Part shown: positions 51,766-60,984 of the stretch, in pieces
How the letters are laid out: every line of letters starts with the position of its first letter
Position numbering within the stretch: position 1 is the first letter of the stretch
From: JASHPR01 sp963842355
Lineage (GTDB): Bacteria > Actinomycetota > Actinomycetes > Streptosporangiales > Streptosporangiaceae
Length of the DNA stretch: 64,000 nt
Assembly: GCA_963842355.1 (NCBI GenBank)
Contig: CAWJGC010000004.1
Coordinates: forward strand, 1,426,001 to 1,490,000
Reading direction: 5' to 3'
Notes under the pieces: model-generated
What the model saw: the letters and a program-made list of their open reading frames with translations, nothing else
Databases searched by the model: none
What the model was told of the DNA's origin: nothing
Program-made: the position numbers and the translations under genes

Positions 51766-52968
51766 GTGCCGATGCGCGTCATCCTGGGGGTAGGCGCGGG
51801 TATTGCCGCCTACAAGTCCTGCGAGCTGCTGCGGCTGCTCACCGAGTCCGGGCACCGGGTCCGGGTGGTGCCCACGCCGGATGCCCTGCGTTTCGTGGGC
51901 GAGGCCACCTGGGCGGCGCTCTCCGGCGAGCCCGTCTCCTCCGGTGTCTGGGATGACGTGCCGGATGTCCCGCACGTCCGGCTCGGCCAGGCGGCTGACC
52001 TGGTCTTCGTGGCGCCGGCCACGGCCGACCTCCTGGCCCGCGCGGCCGCGGGCATGTCCTCGGACCTGCTGACCGCGGTCCTGCTGACCGCGCGCTGCCC
52101 GGTCGTGTTCGCGCCCGCCATGCACACCGAGATGTGGGAGCATCCCGCCACGCAGGCCAACGTGTCGGCGCTGCGGAGCCGGGGCGCGGTGGTACTCGAT
52201 CCAGCCTCCGGGCGCCTGACCGGCGCCGACAGCGGGCCGGGCCGGCTGCCCGAGCCCGCCGAGCTGCTGCGGGTCGCGCTGCGCGTGCTCGCCCGCGGTG
52301 CCGACGGGCTGGGGCTCGATCTGTCCGGGCGGCGGGTCGTGGTCTCGGCGGGCGGCACCCGGGAGGAACTCGATCCCGTCCGCTTCCTCGGCAACTGGTC
52401 GTCCGGCAAGCAGGGGTACGCCCTGGCCTGGACGGCGGCCGCCCGCGGCGCGAAGGTGACGCTGGTGGCCGCCCACGTGGACCTGGCCGATCCGGCCGGG
52501 GCGCAGGTCGTGCGCGTGACCTCGGCGCGTGAGATGAAGGACGCGGTCTTGTCGGCCGCGGCCGAGGCGGACGCGGTGGTCATGGCCGCCGCGGTCGCCG
52601 ACTACCGGCCGGAGACCAGGAGCGATTCGAAGATCAAGAAGTCCGGGGGGGCTCCGGAGCCGCTCCGCCTGGTGCCGAACCCCGACATCCTGCGCGAGCT
52701 GTCCAGCCACCGGGCGCGCCCCGGCCAGGTCGTCGTCGGGTTCGGCGCGGAGACCGGGGACGTGCTGGCCAACGGCCGGGCCAAGCTCGCGGCCAAGGGG
52801 TGCGACCTCCTGGTCGTGAACCAGGTCGGCGGCGGCCTGGCCTTCGGGACCAGCGACAACGAGGCGGTGATCCTCGCGGCGGACGGAACCGAGACCACCG
52901 TGCCCCGGGGGGCCAAGGAGGCGGTGGCCGACGTCGTCTGGGATCTCGTGGCCAGCAGGCTGGCCTGA
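51766..52968 (+). CDS. coaBC: bifunctional phosphopantothenoylcysteine decarboxylase / synthetase
   Basis: Two consecutive steps of coenzyme A synthesis, 400 residues. The N-terminal flavin decarboxylase (CoaC) has GVGAGIAAYKSCELLR, FVAPATADLLARAAAGM and PAMHTEMWEHPATQ. The C-terminal synthetase (CoaB) has VVVSAGGTREELDPVRFLGN, AAAVADYRP, KIKKSGG and the end LVVNQVGGGLAFGTSDNEA. GTG 51766 and ATG 51772 are both possible starts; neither has a clear ribosome-binding site. Confidence 0.95.
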   Translation: MPMRVILGVGAGIAAYKSCELLRLLTESGHRVRVVPTPDALRFVGEATWAALSGEPVSSGVWDDVPDVPHVRLGQAADLVFVAPATADLLARAAAGMSSDLLTAVLLTARCPVVFAPAMHTEMWEHPATQANVSALRSRGAVVLDPASGRLTGADSGPGRLPEPAELLRVALRVLARGADGLGLDLSGRRVVVSAGGTREELDPVRFLGNWSSGKQGYALAWTAAARGAKVTLVAAHVDLADPAGAQVVRVTSAREMKDAVLSAAAEADAVVMAAAVADYRPETRSDSKIKKSGGAPEPLRLVPNPDILRELSSHRARPGQVVVGFGAETGDVLANGRAKLAAKGCDLLVVNQVGGGLAFGTSDNEAVILAADGTETTVPRGAKEAVADVVWDLVASRLA

Positions 52969-53079
52969 GCGGTGCGCCGGCCAAGCTTACGGGCCACTTG
53001 CCGGGTGGGCCACGCGCCGGCGGCTGGCCCGGCTACACTTCGGCGAGGCTTTCGTCAACAAGAAATAAAGGGGAGTTAG

Positions 53080-54273
53080 GTGGCTCGTCGTCTGTTTACA
53101 TCCGAGTCGGTCACCGAGGGGCATCCGGACAAGATGGCCGACCAGATCAGCGATGCGATCCTGGACGGGATGCTCAAGGGTGACCCCGGCAGCCGGGTGG
53201 CGGTCGAGACGCTGATCACCACGGGCCAGGTACACGTCGCCGGAGAGGTGACCACCTCGACGTACGTCGATATCCCGGGCCTGATCAGGGACAAGATCCT
53301 GGAGATCGGCTACGACTCGTCGGCCAAGGGCTACGACGGCAGGTCCTGCGGCGTGTCGGTGTCCATCGGCTCCCAGTCGCCGGACATCGCGCAGGGCGTG
53401 CGCGAGGCGTTCGAGCACCGCGAGGGCGAGGGAGCCGACGAACTCGACCGGCAGGGCGCCGGGGACCAGGGCCTGATGTTCGGCTACGCCTGCCGGGAGA
53501 CACCCGAGCTGATGCCGCTCCCGATCACGCTGGCGCACCGGCTGGCCCGCCGGCTGTCCGCGGTCCGGCGCAGCGGGGACGTGCCTTACATCCGGCCGGA
53601 CGGCAAGACCCAGGTGACGATCGAGTACGCGGGCGGGAAGCCGGTGCGCCTGGACACGATCGTGGTCTCCACGCAGCACGCCGCGGCGATCGACCTCAAG
53701 GAACTGCTGACCCCCGACGTGGCCGAGCACGTGGTCAAGCCGGTGCTGGCCGGCCTCGACATCGACACCGCCAACTACCGGCTGCTGGTCAATCCCACGG
53801 GCCGGTTCGAGATCGGCGGGCCGATGGGCGACGCCGGGCTGACCGGCCGCAAGATCATCATTGACACCTACGGCGGGATGGCCCGGCACGGCGGGGGCGC
53901 CTTCTCCGGCAAGGACCCCTCCAAGGTCGACCGCAGCGCCGCCTACGCGATGCGCTGGGTGGCCAAGAATGTCGTCGCGGCCGGACTGGCCGAGTGCTGC
54001 GAGACCCAGGTCGCCTACGCCATCGGCAAGGCGAAGCCGGTCGGCCTGTTCGTCGAGTGCTTCGGCACCGAGCAGGTCCCGGTCGAGCGCATCCAGGACG
54101 CGGTGCTCGAGGTCTTCGACCTGCGGCCGGCCGCGATCATCCGGGACCTGGACCTGCTGCGCCCCATCTACTCGCAGACCGCGGCCTACGGCCACTTCGG
54201 CCGCGAGGAGCCCGACTTCTCCTGGGAGCGCACCGACCGCACCGACGCCCTGCGCTCAGCGGCCGGTCTCTGA
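53080..54273 (+). CDS. metK: S-adenosylmethionine synthetase
   Basis: Makes SAM from methionine and ATP; 397 residues. Motifs: FTSESVTEGHPDKMADQISD at the N-terminus, GDQGLMFGYAC (hexapeptide loop), GGPMGDAGLTGRKIIIDTYG and the P-loop-like GGGAFSGKDPSKVDRSAAY. GTG 53080 has GGGGAG four to five bases upstream. TACACT at 53034-53039 may be its -10. With metF in the same window it covers both ends of methyl-group activation. Confidence 0.96.
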   Translation: MARRLFTSESVTEGHPDKMADQISDAILDGMLKGDPGSRVAVETLITTGQVHVAGEVTTSTYVDIPGLIRDKILEIGYDSSAKGYDGRSCGVSVSIGSQSPDIAQGVREAFEHREGEGADELDRQGAGDQGLMFGYACRETPELMPLPITLAHRLARRLSAVRRSGDVPYIRPDGKTQVTIEYAGGKPVRLDTIVVSTQHAAAIDLKELLTPDVAEHVVKPVLAGLDIDTANYRLLVNPTGRFEIGGPMGDAGLTGRKIIIDTYGGMARHGGGAFSGKDPSKVDRSAAYAMRWVAKNVVAAGLAECCETQVAYAIGKAKPVGLFVECFGTEQVPVERIQDAVLEVFDLRPAAIIRDLDLLRPIYSQTAAYGHFGREEPDFSWERTDRTDALRSAAGL

Positions 54274-54357
54274 CCAGATCGGGACCTGAGCGGGGCCGGA
54301 CGCCGGCCCGCTCGTGGCGGGGCGGCGGCGGGGGCGCTGTCTGGTAGGACAGAAGCC

Positions 54358-56403
54358 GTGGCAGGTTCGGCGGTACGGGGCTCGCAGCGGCGGAGGGCGA
54401 AGGTCGCCGCGGCCGGGCTGCCGGTGGCGCGCGTGGCCGTCGACGTGTCGCTGCCGCATCTGGACCGGCCCTTCGACTACCTGGTGCCCGAGGAACTCTC
54501 GCCGGAGGCGGTGCCCGGGTGCCGGGTCCGGGTCAGGTTCGCCGGCCGCCTGATCGGGGGCTACCTGCTGCAACGGGCCGAGGCGAGCGAGCACCACGGC
54601 GGGCTGGCCTTCCTGGAGCGGGTGGTGTCGCCGGAGCCGGTGCTGACGGCCGAGATTTTCGGGCTGGCCCGCGCGGTGGCCGACCGGTACGGGGGCACGC
54701 TGGCCGACGTGCTGCGGCTGGCGATCCCGCCCCGCCACGCCGCGGTGGAGTCCGCCCCGTCGGAGGACCTCCCGCGGCCGCGCCCCGGATTCCCCGAGCC
54801 CGGCCCCTGGGCGCGCTACCCGGCGGGCCGGTCCTTCCTCACCGCGCTGGCCCAGGGGCGCGCCCCGCGCGCGGCCTGGTCCGCGCTGCCGGGCCCGCAC
54901 TGGCCGGACGAGATCGCCCGGGCCGCGGCCACCGCCGCGGCCGCGGGGCGGGGGGCGCTGATCGTCGTTCCGGACACCCGGGACCTCGGCCTGGCCGACG
55001 CGGCGCTGGCCCGCGTGCTCGGCCCCGGCCGGCACGCCTGCCTCGCGGCCGACCTCGGCCCCGCCGAGCGCTACCGGCGCTGGCTCGCGGTCGCCCGCGG
55101 CCAGCTTCGCGTGGTGGCCGGCACCCGGTCCGCGATGTTCGCCCCGGTCGCCGAGCTCGGCCTGGTCGTGATCTGGGATGACGGCGACGACCTGCACGCC
55201 GAGCCGCGGGCCCCGTACCCGCACGCCCGGGAGGTGCTCGCGCTCCGGGCGCACCGCGGCCGCGCGGCCGCGCTGCTGGGCGGCTTCGCGCGGACGGCCG
55301 AAGTGACCCAGCTGGTGGCCGGCGGATGGGCCGCCGCCCTGGCCGCCGACCGGGCCACGGTCCGCCGCTACGCCCCGCGGATCACCGCGGCCGGCGATGA
55401 CGCGGAGCTGGCCCGGGATGAGGCCGCGCGCTCGGCGCGGATGCCCGGCCTGGCCCTGCGCACCGCGCACGACGCGCTGGCCAGCGGGCCGGTCCTGTTC
55501 CAGGTGCCTCGCCGCGGCTACGTCGTCGCCGTCGCCTGCGGGCGCTGCGGCGCGCGAGCCCGCTGCTCGCGGTGCGGCGGGCCGGTGTCCCTGCCGGGGG
55601 CGCGAACCACGGCGGTGTGCGGCTGGTGCGGCCAGGCCCCGGACCCGCAATGCCCGCGATGCGGGCAGGCCGGACTGCGGGCGCTGATCGTCGGGGCGCG
55701 GCGCACCGCCGAGGAACTCGGGCGGGCCTTTCCCGCCGCGACGGTGCGCACCTCGGGCGGTGCCGAGGTCATCGCGCAGGTGGGCCGGGATCCCGCGGTC
55801 ATCGTGGCGACGCCGGGAGCCGAGCCACGCGCCGAGACCGGCTACGCGGCGGCCGTTCTGCTCGATGGCTGGGCCCTGCTCGGCCGGGCCAGCCTGCGCG
55901 CGGCCGAGGAAGCGCTGCGGCGCTGGCTCAATGCCGCCGCGCTGGTCCGGCCCGCGGTCGAGGGAGGCTCCGTGGTCGTGGTCGCCGACGCCGCGCTGCC
56001 GCCGGTGCAGGCGCTGGTGCGCTGGGACCCCGTGACGCACGCCGAGCGCGAGCTCGCCGAACGCGGCGAGCTCCGCTTTCCGCCGACGATCAGGCTGGCC
56101 TCGCTGACCGGGCCGCAGGACGCGGTGCGCGAGGTCCTGGCCGCGGCCGACCTGCCCGCGGGAGCGGACGTGATCGGGCCGGTGCCCGTCGCCGACGGTC
56201 GCCGCCCGGCCGGCCAGGGTCACCGCGACGGCGAGCCCGATGGCGGCGATCCAAGGCCCGAGGCCGCGCGCATGCTGGTCAGGGTGGACCGCCGCCACGG
56301 GACGGCGCTCGCCGCCGCGCTGCGCGGCGCCCAGGCGGCTCGCAGCGCCCGCAAGGACGCCGGCCTGGTCCGACTCCAGCTCGACCCGGCCGAGCTGCTC
56401 TGA
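54358..56403 (+). CDS. priA: PriA-like primosomal protein, helicase motifs degenerate
   Basis: Replication-restart protein of 681 residues. The N-terminal 3'-DNA-binding domain (PVARVAVDVSLPHLDRPFDY) and the paired zinc knuckles (CGRCGARARCSRCGG, CGWCG, CPRCG) are clear. The Walker A (GVTGSGKT) and DEEH motifs of E. coli PriA are absent; the corresponding places read LIVVPDTRD and VIWDDGDD. This loss of ATPase residues is typical of actinobacterial PriA, which probably acts as a scaffold. A Gly/Asp-rich insertion (about 56210-56265) interrupts the C-terminal domain. Start GTG 54358. Confidence 0.9.
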   Translation: MAGSAVRGSQRRRAKVAAAGLPVARVAVDVSLPHLDRPFDYLVPEELSPEAVPGCRVRVRFAGRLIGGYLLQRAEASEHHGGLAFLERVVSPEPVLTAEIFGLARAVADRYGGTLADVLRLAIPPRHAAVESAPSEDLPRPRPGFPEPGPWARYPAGRSFLTALAQGRAPRAAWSALPGPHWPDEIARAAATAAAAGRGALIVVPDTRDLGLADAALARVLGPGRHACLAADLGPAERYRRWLAVARGQLRVVAGTRSAMFAPVAELGLVVIWDDGDDLHAEPRAPYPHAREVLALRAHRGRAAALLGGFARTAEVTQLVAGGWAAALAADRATVRRYAPRITAAGDDAELARDEAARSARMPGLALRTAHDALASGPVLFQVPRRGYVVAVACGRCGARARCSRCGGPVSLPGARTTAVCGWCGQAPDPQCPRCGQAGLRALIVGARRTAEELGRAFPAATVRTSGGAEVIAQVGRDPAVIVATPGAEPRAETGYAAAVLLDGWALLGRASLRAAEEALRRWLNAAALVRPAVEGGSVVVVADAALPPVQALVRWDPVTHAERELAERGELRFPPTIRLASLTGPQDAVREVLAAADLPAGADVIGPVPVADGRRPAGQGHRDGEPDGGDPRPEAARMLVRVDRRHGTALAAALRGAQAARSARKDAGLVRLQLDPAELL

Positions 56404-56433
56404 CAACAGCCGCGCAGGCCTTAGGGTGCTTGA

Positions 56434-57888
56434 GTGGCCACCTCACGAAGAACCCCCGGTGCGAGATCGGGCTCGCCGGGGCCGGCCGGGGACGAGCGAG
56501 CGGCCGCCACAGGCACCCGGAGCAGGCAGGAGCCCGGGAACAGGCAGGCCGGGCGGGGCGCCGGGGAGCTGGGCGCGCCCGGGGCCGACGGTCAGCGCCG
56601 CGGCCGGGCGCCGCGGCTGCCGCCGGTGCGCCTGGCGCCGCGGGACGAGCTGGCCGCGGCCGCACGCGTGGCACCGCTGCTTCGCGCAGCGCGCGAGGTG
56701 GCCCGCTGGGCCCGGCAGGCCGCCGACCCGGCCGCCGGGGGCGTCCTGCGGCCGGAGGCGGCCGCGGCGGCCGCCGCTGACCTGGATCTCACCCCCGCGG
56801 AGGCGGACGCGGCGTGGCGGGTGGCCGCGGCGACGGGGATGCTCGACACCGAGCCGGGCCAGGACGGATCGCCTCGCCCCGGCGACGTCCTCGCCTCGGG
56901 AGACGCCGAGCAGGTGCTCGCCGTCTGGGACGCGGCGCTCGAGGCGACGCTCGCGGCCGATGACCTGGACGGGCTGGCCACGGCCTTGTACACGGTCGGC
57001 GGGCCGGTCCGCATGGAAGGGTTGTTCGAGGCGTACGCCGCCGCCGCGGGGACCAGGCCGAGCCAGCCGGAGCCGTCCCGGCGAGGATCGGGCCAGCCAG
57101 CGTCACCGCGGCCGGGGTCCCCACCGCCGGGGCCGGCCGAGCCGGACCAGGCCGCCGAGCTGTCGGCGGCGCTCGAGACGCTCGCCGATCTCGGCGTCGT
57201 GGAACTCGGCACGGAGGAGGCCGCCGGAGGGCTGACGGTCGCCTTGTCCCCGCTCGGCGTCTGGGGCGTGCACCGCAGGCTGCGGGCTCAGGGATGGCAC
57301 GTGCCCGTCCTGGGCGGCGCGGGCCGCTCCGGCGCCGCAGGCCTCCTGGCCACCCTGGCCAGCTGCGACGCGGAGGACGGCGAGGCGGAGATCAGTTCCT
57401 GGCTCGCCGGGCGGGCCCCGGCCCGGGCGGCCGCGGAGCTGGTCCAGGCGGCGGGCAGCGGCTCACCCGGCCTGCGCGGCGCCGCCTTCGCCGTCCTCGA
57501 CCGGATCGGCGAGGCGGCGATCCCCGAGGTTCGTGCCGCCCTGGGCGAGCCGCTGCTGCGCGCCCATGCCTCGGTCTGGCTGCACGAGCACGGCGAGCAG
57601 GCCGAGCTGCGAGCCGAGGACCGGACCTGGCTGCTCGTCGACCTGGGCGCCGGGCTGCTGGAGGAGGCCGATCCGAGAGACGTGGTGGCCGAACTGCTGC
57701 CCGAGGTGTCGGCCGGGGCCCAGGCGGAGATGGTCGCCGGGCTGTGGCGGGTCGATCACCCGGGGGTGACGGACCTGCTGACCGCGCTCAGCGAGCATCA
57801 TCCCGATCCGGCCGTGGCCCGGGCCGCCCGCAAGGCGGCGTTCAAAGCCCGCTCGCCGTCGGCAGGAAAGCCGCGCCGGGCTCCATAG
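56434..57888 (+). CDS. conserved unknown protein between priA and def
   Basis: A 484-residue protein. The first 70 residues are disordered and basic. The middle resembles two winged-helix-like parts (LDLTPAEADAAWRVAAATGML; ALETLADLGVVELG..LSPLGVWGVHRRL). The C-terminal third is Ala/Leu-rich helical repeat of HEAT type (RGAAFAVLDRIGEAAIPEVR, DLLTALSEHHPDPAVARAAR). I do not know its function. A linker of Pro/Ser/Gly (about residues 210-235) is low-complexity. Start GTG 56434. Confidence 0.7.
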   Translation: MATSRRTPGARSGSPGPAGDERAAATGTRSRQEPGNRQAGRGAGELGAPGADGQRRGRAPRLPPVRLAPRDELAAAARVAPLLRAAREVARWARQAADPAAGGVLRPEAAAAAAADLDLTPAEADAAWRVAAATGMLDTEPGQDGSPRPGDVLASGDAEQVLAVWDAALEATLAADDLDGLATALYTVGGPVRMEGLFEAYAAAAGTRPSQPEPSRRGSGQPASPRPGSPPPGPAEPDQAAELSAALETLADLGVVELGTEEAAGGLTVALSPLGVWGVHRRLRAQGWHVPVLGGAGRSGAAGLLATLASCDAEDGEAEISSWLAGRAPARAAAELVQAAGSGSPGLRGAAFAVLDRIGEAAIPEVRAALGEPLLRAHASVWLHEHGEQAELRAEDRTWLLVDLGAGLLEEADPRDVVAELLPEVSAGAQAEMVAGLWRVDHPGVTDLLTALSEHHPDPAVARAARKAAFKARSPSAGKPRRAP

Positions 57889-57946
57889 ACTGAATAGGGT
57901 TTATTGAGCGCGCTGGCGATACGTGCCCGACAGCGGGAGGAACTTG

Positions 57947-58492
57947 GTGAGCGTCAAGCCGATACGGCTGTTCGGCGATCCGGTGCTGCGCACGCCGGCC
58001 GAGCCGGTGCGTGATTTCGACGCCGAGTTGCGCCGGCTGGTCAAGGACCTGACCGAGACGATGCAGGACGCACCGGGCGTGGGGCTGGCCGCGCCGCAGA
58101 TCGGCGTGGGCCTGCGCGTCTTCACCTACTGCGTAGATGATCAGCTGGGTCACCTGATCAATCCCTCGCTGGTGCTCTCGGAGGACGAGGAGACCGACGA
58201 CGAGGGGTGCCTGTCCTTTCCCGGCCTGCAGTACCCGACGAGGCGGGCCCACGGCGTGGTGGCCCGGGGGTTCAACATGTACGGCGAGCCGGTCACGCTG
58301 GAGGGCACCGCGCAGCTCGCCCGCTGCGTGCAGCATGAGACCGACCACCTGGACGGCATCCTGTTCATCGACCGCCTGGACCCGGCCCAGCGCAAGCTGG
58401 CGATGAAGGAGATCCGCGCCGCCGAGTGGTGGGGAGAGCCGGTTCCCTTGGTCAAGGCGTCGCCGCACCCGACCCGCGGGAAGGCCTACTGA
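57947..58492 (+). CDS. def: peptide deformylase
   Basis: Iron hydrolase of about 181 residues removing the N-formyl group from new proteins. All three motifs are intact: GVGLAAPQIG (I), EGCLSFPG with the metal Cys (II) and QHETDHLDG with the HExxH histidines (III). GTG 57947 is chosen for GGGAGG six bases upstream; a GTG at 57923 is also in frame. fmt follows after three bases, so deformylase and formyltransferase are made together. Confidence 0.95.
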   Translation: MSVKPIRLFGDPVLRTPAEPVRDFDAELRRLVKDLTETMQDAPGVGLAAPQIGVGLRVFTYCVDDQLGHLINPSLVLSEDEETDDEGCLSFPGLQYPTRRAHGVVARGFNMYGEPVTLEGTAQLARCVQHETDHLDGILFIDRLDPAQRKLAMKEIRAAEWWGEPVPLVKASPHPTRGKAY

Positions 58493-58495
58493 CGG

Positions 58496-59435
58496 ATGCG
58501 CCTGGTCTTCGCGGGCACCCCCGAGGCGGCCGTGCCCTCGCTGGACGCGCTGCTCGGGTCCGGACACGAGGTCGCGGCGGTGGTCACCCGGCCGGACGCC
58601 CCGGCGGGCCGCGGCCTCAAGGTGGCCCCGAGCCCCGTGGCGCAGCGCGCCGAATCGGCCGGCCTTCGAGGTGCTCAAGCCCGCCAGGCCCGGCGACCCG
58701 GACTTCCTGGCCCGGCTGCGCGAGATCGCGCCCGCCTGCTGCCCGGTCACCGCCTATGGCGCGCTGATCCCGCAGCGTGCCCTGGACGTTCCTGCGCACG
58801 GCTGGGTCAACCTGCACTTCTCGCTGCTCCCCGCCTGGCGCGGCGCGGCACCCGTGCAGCACGCCATCCTGCACGGCGACGATGTCACCGGCGCCAGCAC
58901 GTTCCGGATCGTGGCCGAGCTCGATGCGGGTCCGGTCTACGGCGTGGTGACCGAGCCGATCAAGCCCTCCGACACGGCCGGTGACCTGCTGGCGCGGCTC
59001 GCCCTGTCCGGAGCCGGGCTCCTCGTCGCGACCGTCGACGGCATCGAGTCCGGCCAGCTGACGGCGCGCCCGCAGCCCTCGGACGGGGTGAGCCTGGCGC
59101 CGAAGATCACTCCGGACGATGCGCGGGTGCGCTGGGGTCAGCCGGCGCCCGCGGTCAGCCGCCAGGTACGCGCGTGCACCCCCGTCCCGGGCGCGTGGAC
59201 GGAGCTGAACGGCGCCAGGCTCAAGGTGTGGCCGTTCGCCGAGGTTCCCGCCCTCGACCACGATGTCGCGCCCGGCCCCGGGCAGCTGTGCGTACGGGGC
59301 TCCCGGGTGCTGGTCGGCACCGGGACCGATCCGGTGCGGCTCGGCCAGGTGCAGCCGCACGGCAAGCGTCAGATGCCCGCGGCCGACTGGGCCCGCGGCC
59401 TGCGGCTGGACGCCTCCGGCGTCGTGCTCGGCTGA
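58496..59435 (+). CDS. fmt: methionyl-tRNA formyltransferase, frameshifted
   Basis: Formylates initiator Met-tRNA. The first frame (ATG 58496) gives RLVFAGTPEAAVPSLDALLG and VVTRPDAPAGRGLK, then derails after RAESAGL. The rest of the protein (EVLKPARPGDPDFL, HGWVNLHFSLLPAWRGAAPV, DDVTGASTF, SLAPKITPDDARV) is in another frame. Streptomyces Fmt has AEEAGIEVLKP here, so one extra base, most likely C 58667, explains the shift. The corrected protein of about 312 residues is full length and has all family motifs, including the catalytic Asn-His-Asp region (NLHFSLLP). Because Fmt is nearly essential, a sequencing error is more likely than a pseudogene. Confidence 0.9.
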
Positions 59436-59436
59436 G

Positions 59437-60963
59437 ATGGCCCGAGCATCCCGCTCGAGCTCCGGGTCCAGCTCCGGCTCCGGCCAGACCCGGCGGGCGA
59501 AGGAGAACCGGCCGGGCACCGGTCGCCACGGGAATGCCGGCCGGGCGGACCCGGCCCGGCGGGCCGCCTGTGATGTGCTGCGCGCCGTCGCCGACCGGGA
59601 CGCGTATGCGAACCTGCTGCTGCCGGCGCTGCTCACCGAGCGCGGGCTGTCCGGGCGGGACGCGGCCCTGGCCACCGAGCTGGCCTACGGCGCGCTGCGC
59701 GGCCAGGGCGGGTACGACGCCATCCTCGCCCTCTGCTGTGACCGGGATCTCGACCGGATCGACCCGCCGCTGCGCCCGGTGCTGCGGCTGGGCGCGCATC
59801 AGCTGCTGGCCACCCGCATCGGAGCGCACGCCGCGGTCGCCACGTCGGTAGACCTGGCCCGGGCGGTGGCCGGCCCGCGCCCGGCCGGGTTCGTCAACGC
59901 GGTGCTGCGCCGCGTGGCGACACGGGATCTTTCGGCCTGGATGGAGATCGCGGCCCCGAGCCGGGCCGACGACCCGGTCGGCCACCTGTCCGTCCGGTAC
60001 AGCCACCCGCGCTGGATCGTCACCGCGCTGAGTGACGCGCTGGGGGAGGATCCCGGCGGCGGCCTGGCCGAGACCGAGGCCGCCCTGGCCGCCGACAATG
60101 AGCGACCGCGGGTCACCCTCTGCGCCGTGCCGGGCCTGGCCGGCCCCGCGGAGCTTGCCGCCAGCGGCGGGTCGCCCGCCCGGTGGTCTCCGTTCGGCGC
60201 CTACCTGGCCGGGGGAGACCCGGCGCAGGTCGCGGCCGTAGCCCAGGGCCGGGCGGCGGTCCAGGACGAGGCGAGCCAGCTGGTGGCGCTCGCGCTGACC
60301 CGGGTGGCCGGGCCGTCCGCGATCACGGTCACCGACCCGGGCCGCGGCGGGGACGGCCGCAGCAGGGCGGACGCCCGGTGGCTCGATCTCTGCGCGGGAC
60401 CGGGCGGCAAGGCGCGGCTGCTCGCCGGGCTGGCCGGAACCGGCGGAGCGCGGCTGCTCGCCGCCGACGTGCGTCCGCACCGGGCCCGGCTGGTCCGCGC
60501 GGCCGTCGGCGGCCCTCCCGGCCCGGGCGCGGGCGTGGTGGTGGCCGACGGGACCGCCCCCGCGTGGCGGGCCGGCACCTTCGGGCGGGTGCTCGCCGAC
60601 GTACCGTGCTCCGGGCTCGGTGCCCTCCGCCGCAGGCCCGAGGTCCGGTGGCGCCGCTCGCCCGAGGACGTCGCCGCGCTGGGCCCGCTGCAGCGGGCGC
60701 TGCTGGCCGCGGCGCTGGACTCCGCCGCGCCGGGCGGCGTCGTGGCCTACGTCACCTGCTCCCCGCACCTGGCCGAGACCCGCGACGTCGTGACCGACGT
60801 CCTGGCCCGGCGCGGCGACGCGGAGGTGCTCGACGCGCCGGCCGCGCTGCCCGAGGTTCCCGGCCTCCGTTGCCCGGAGCCGCACGGCGGCTTCGCTCAG
60901 TTCTGGCCGCACCGGCACGGCACCGACGCGATGTTCCTGGCCCTGCTGCGGCGCCGGGGCTGA
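59437..60963 (+). CDS. rsmB: 16S rRNA m5C967 methyltransferase RsmB
   Basis: Ribosomal RNA methyltransferase of 508 residues. After a Ser/Gly/Arg-rich N-terminus comes a NusB-like RNA-binding domain (AACDVLRAVADRDAYANLLLP, ELAYGALRGQGGYDAIL). The SAM domain has VQDEASQLVAL, WLDLCAGPGGKARLLAGLA, and the two catalytic cysteines in DVPCSGLGALRRRPEVRW and YVTCSPHLAETRDV. Gly/Arg insertions (around residues 290-310) enlarge it. ATG 59437 follows the fmt stop directly, consistent with the def-fmt-rsmB operon. Confidence 0.93.
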   Translation: MARASRSSSGSSSGSGQTRRAKENRPGTGRHGNAGRADPARRAACDVLRAVADRDAYANLLLPALLTERGLSGRDAALATELAYGALRGQGGYDAILALCCDRDLDRIDPPLRPVLRLGAHQLLATRIGAHAAVATSVDLARAVAGPRPAGFVNAVLRRVATRDLSAWMEIAAPSRADDPVGHLSVRYSHPRWIVTALSDALGEDPGGGLAETEAALAADNERPRVTLCAVPGLAGPAELAASGGSPARWSPFGAYLAGGDPAQVAAVAQGRAAVQDEASQLVALALTRVAGPSAITVTDPGRGGDGRSRADARWLDLCAGPGGKARLLAGLAGTGGARLLAADVRPHRARLVRAAVGGPPGPGAGVVVADGTAPAWRAGTFGRVLADVPCSGLGALRRRPEVRWRRSPEDVAALGPLQRALLAAALDSAAPGGVVAYVTCSPHLAETRDVVTDVLARRGDAEVLDAPAALPEVPGLRCPEPHGGFAQFWPHRHGTDAMFLALLRRRG

Positions 60964-60984
60964 CCGCGCGGCCGGGCGGGGGAG

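Noticed and set aside
52969..53079. SAM riboswitch in front of metK
   Set aside because: The space is only 111 bp and I see none of the conserved stems or the kink-turn; an ordinary promoter is enough.
54256..56406. 716-codon minus-strand frame opposite priA
   Set aside because: Antisense of a clear PriA gene; composition is that of a shadow frame.
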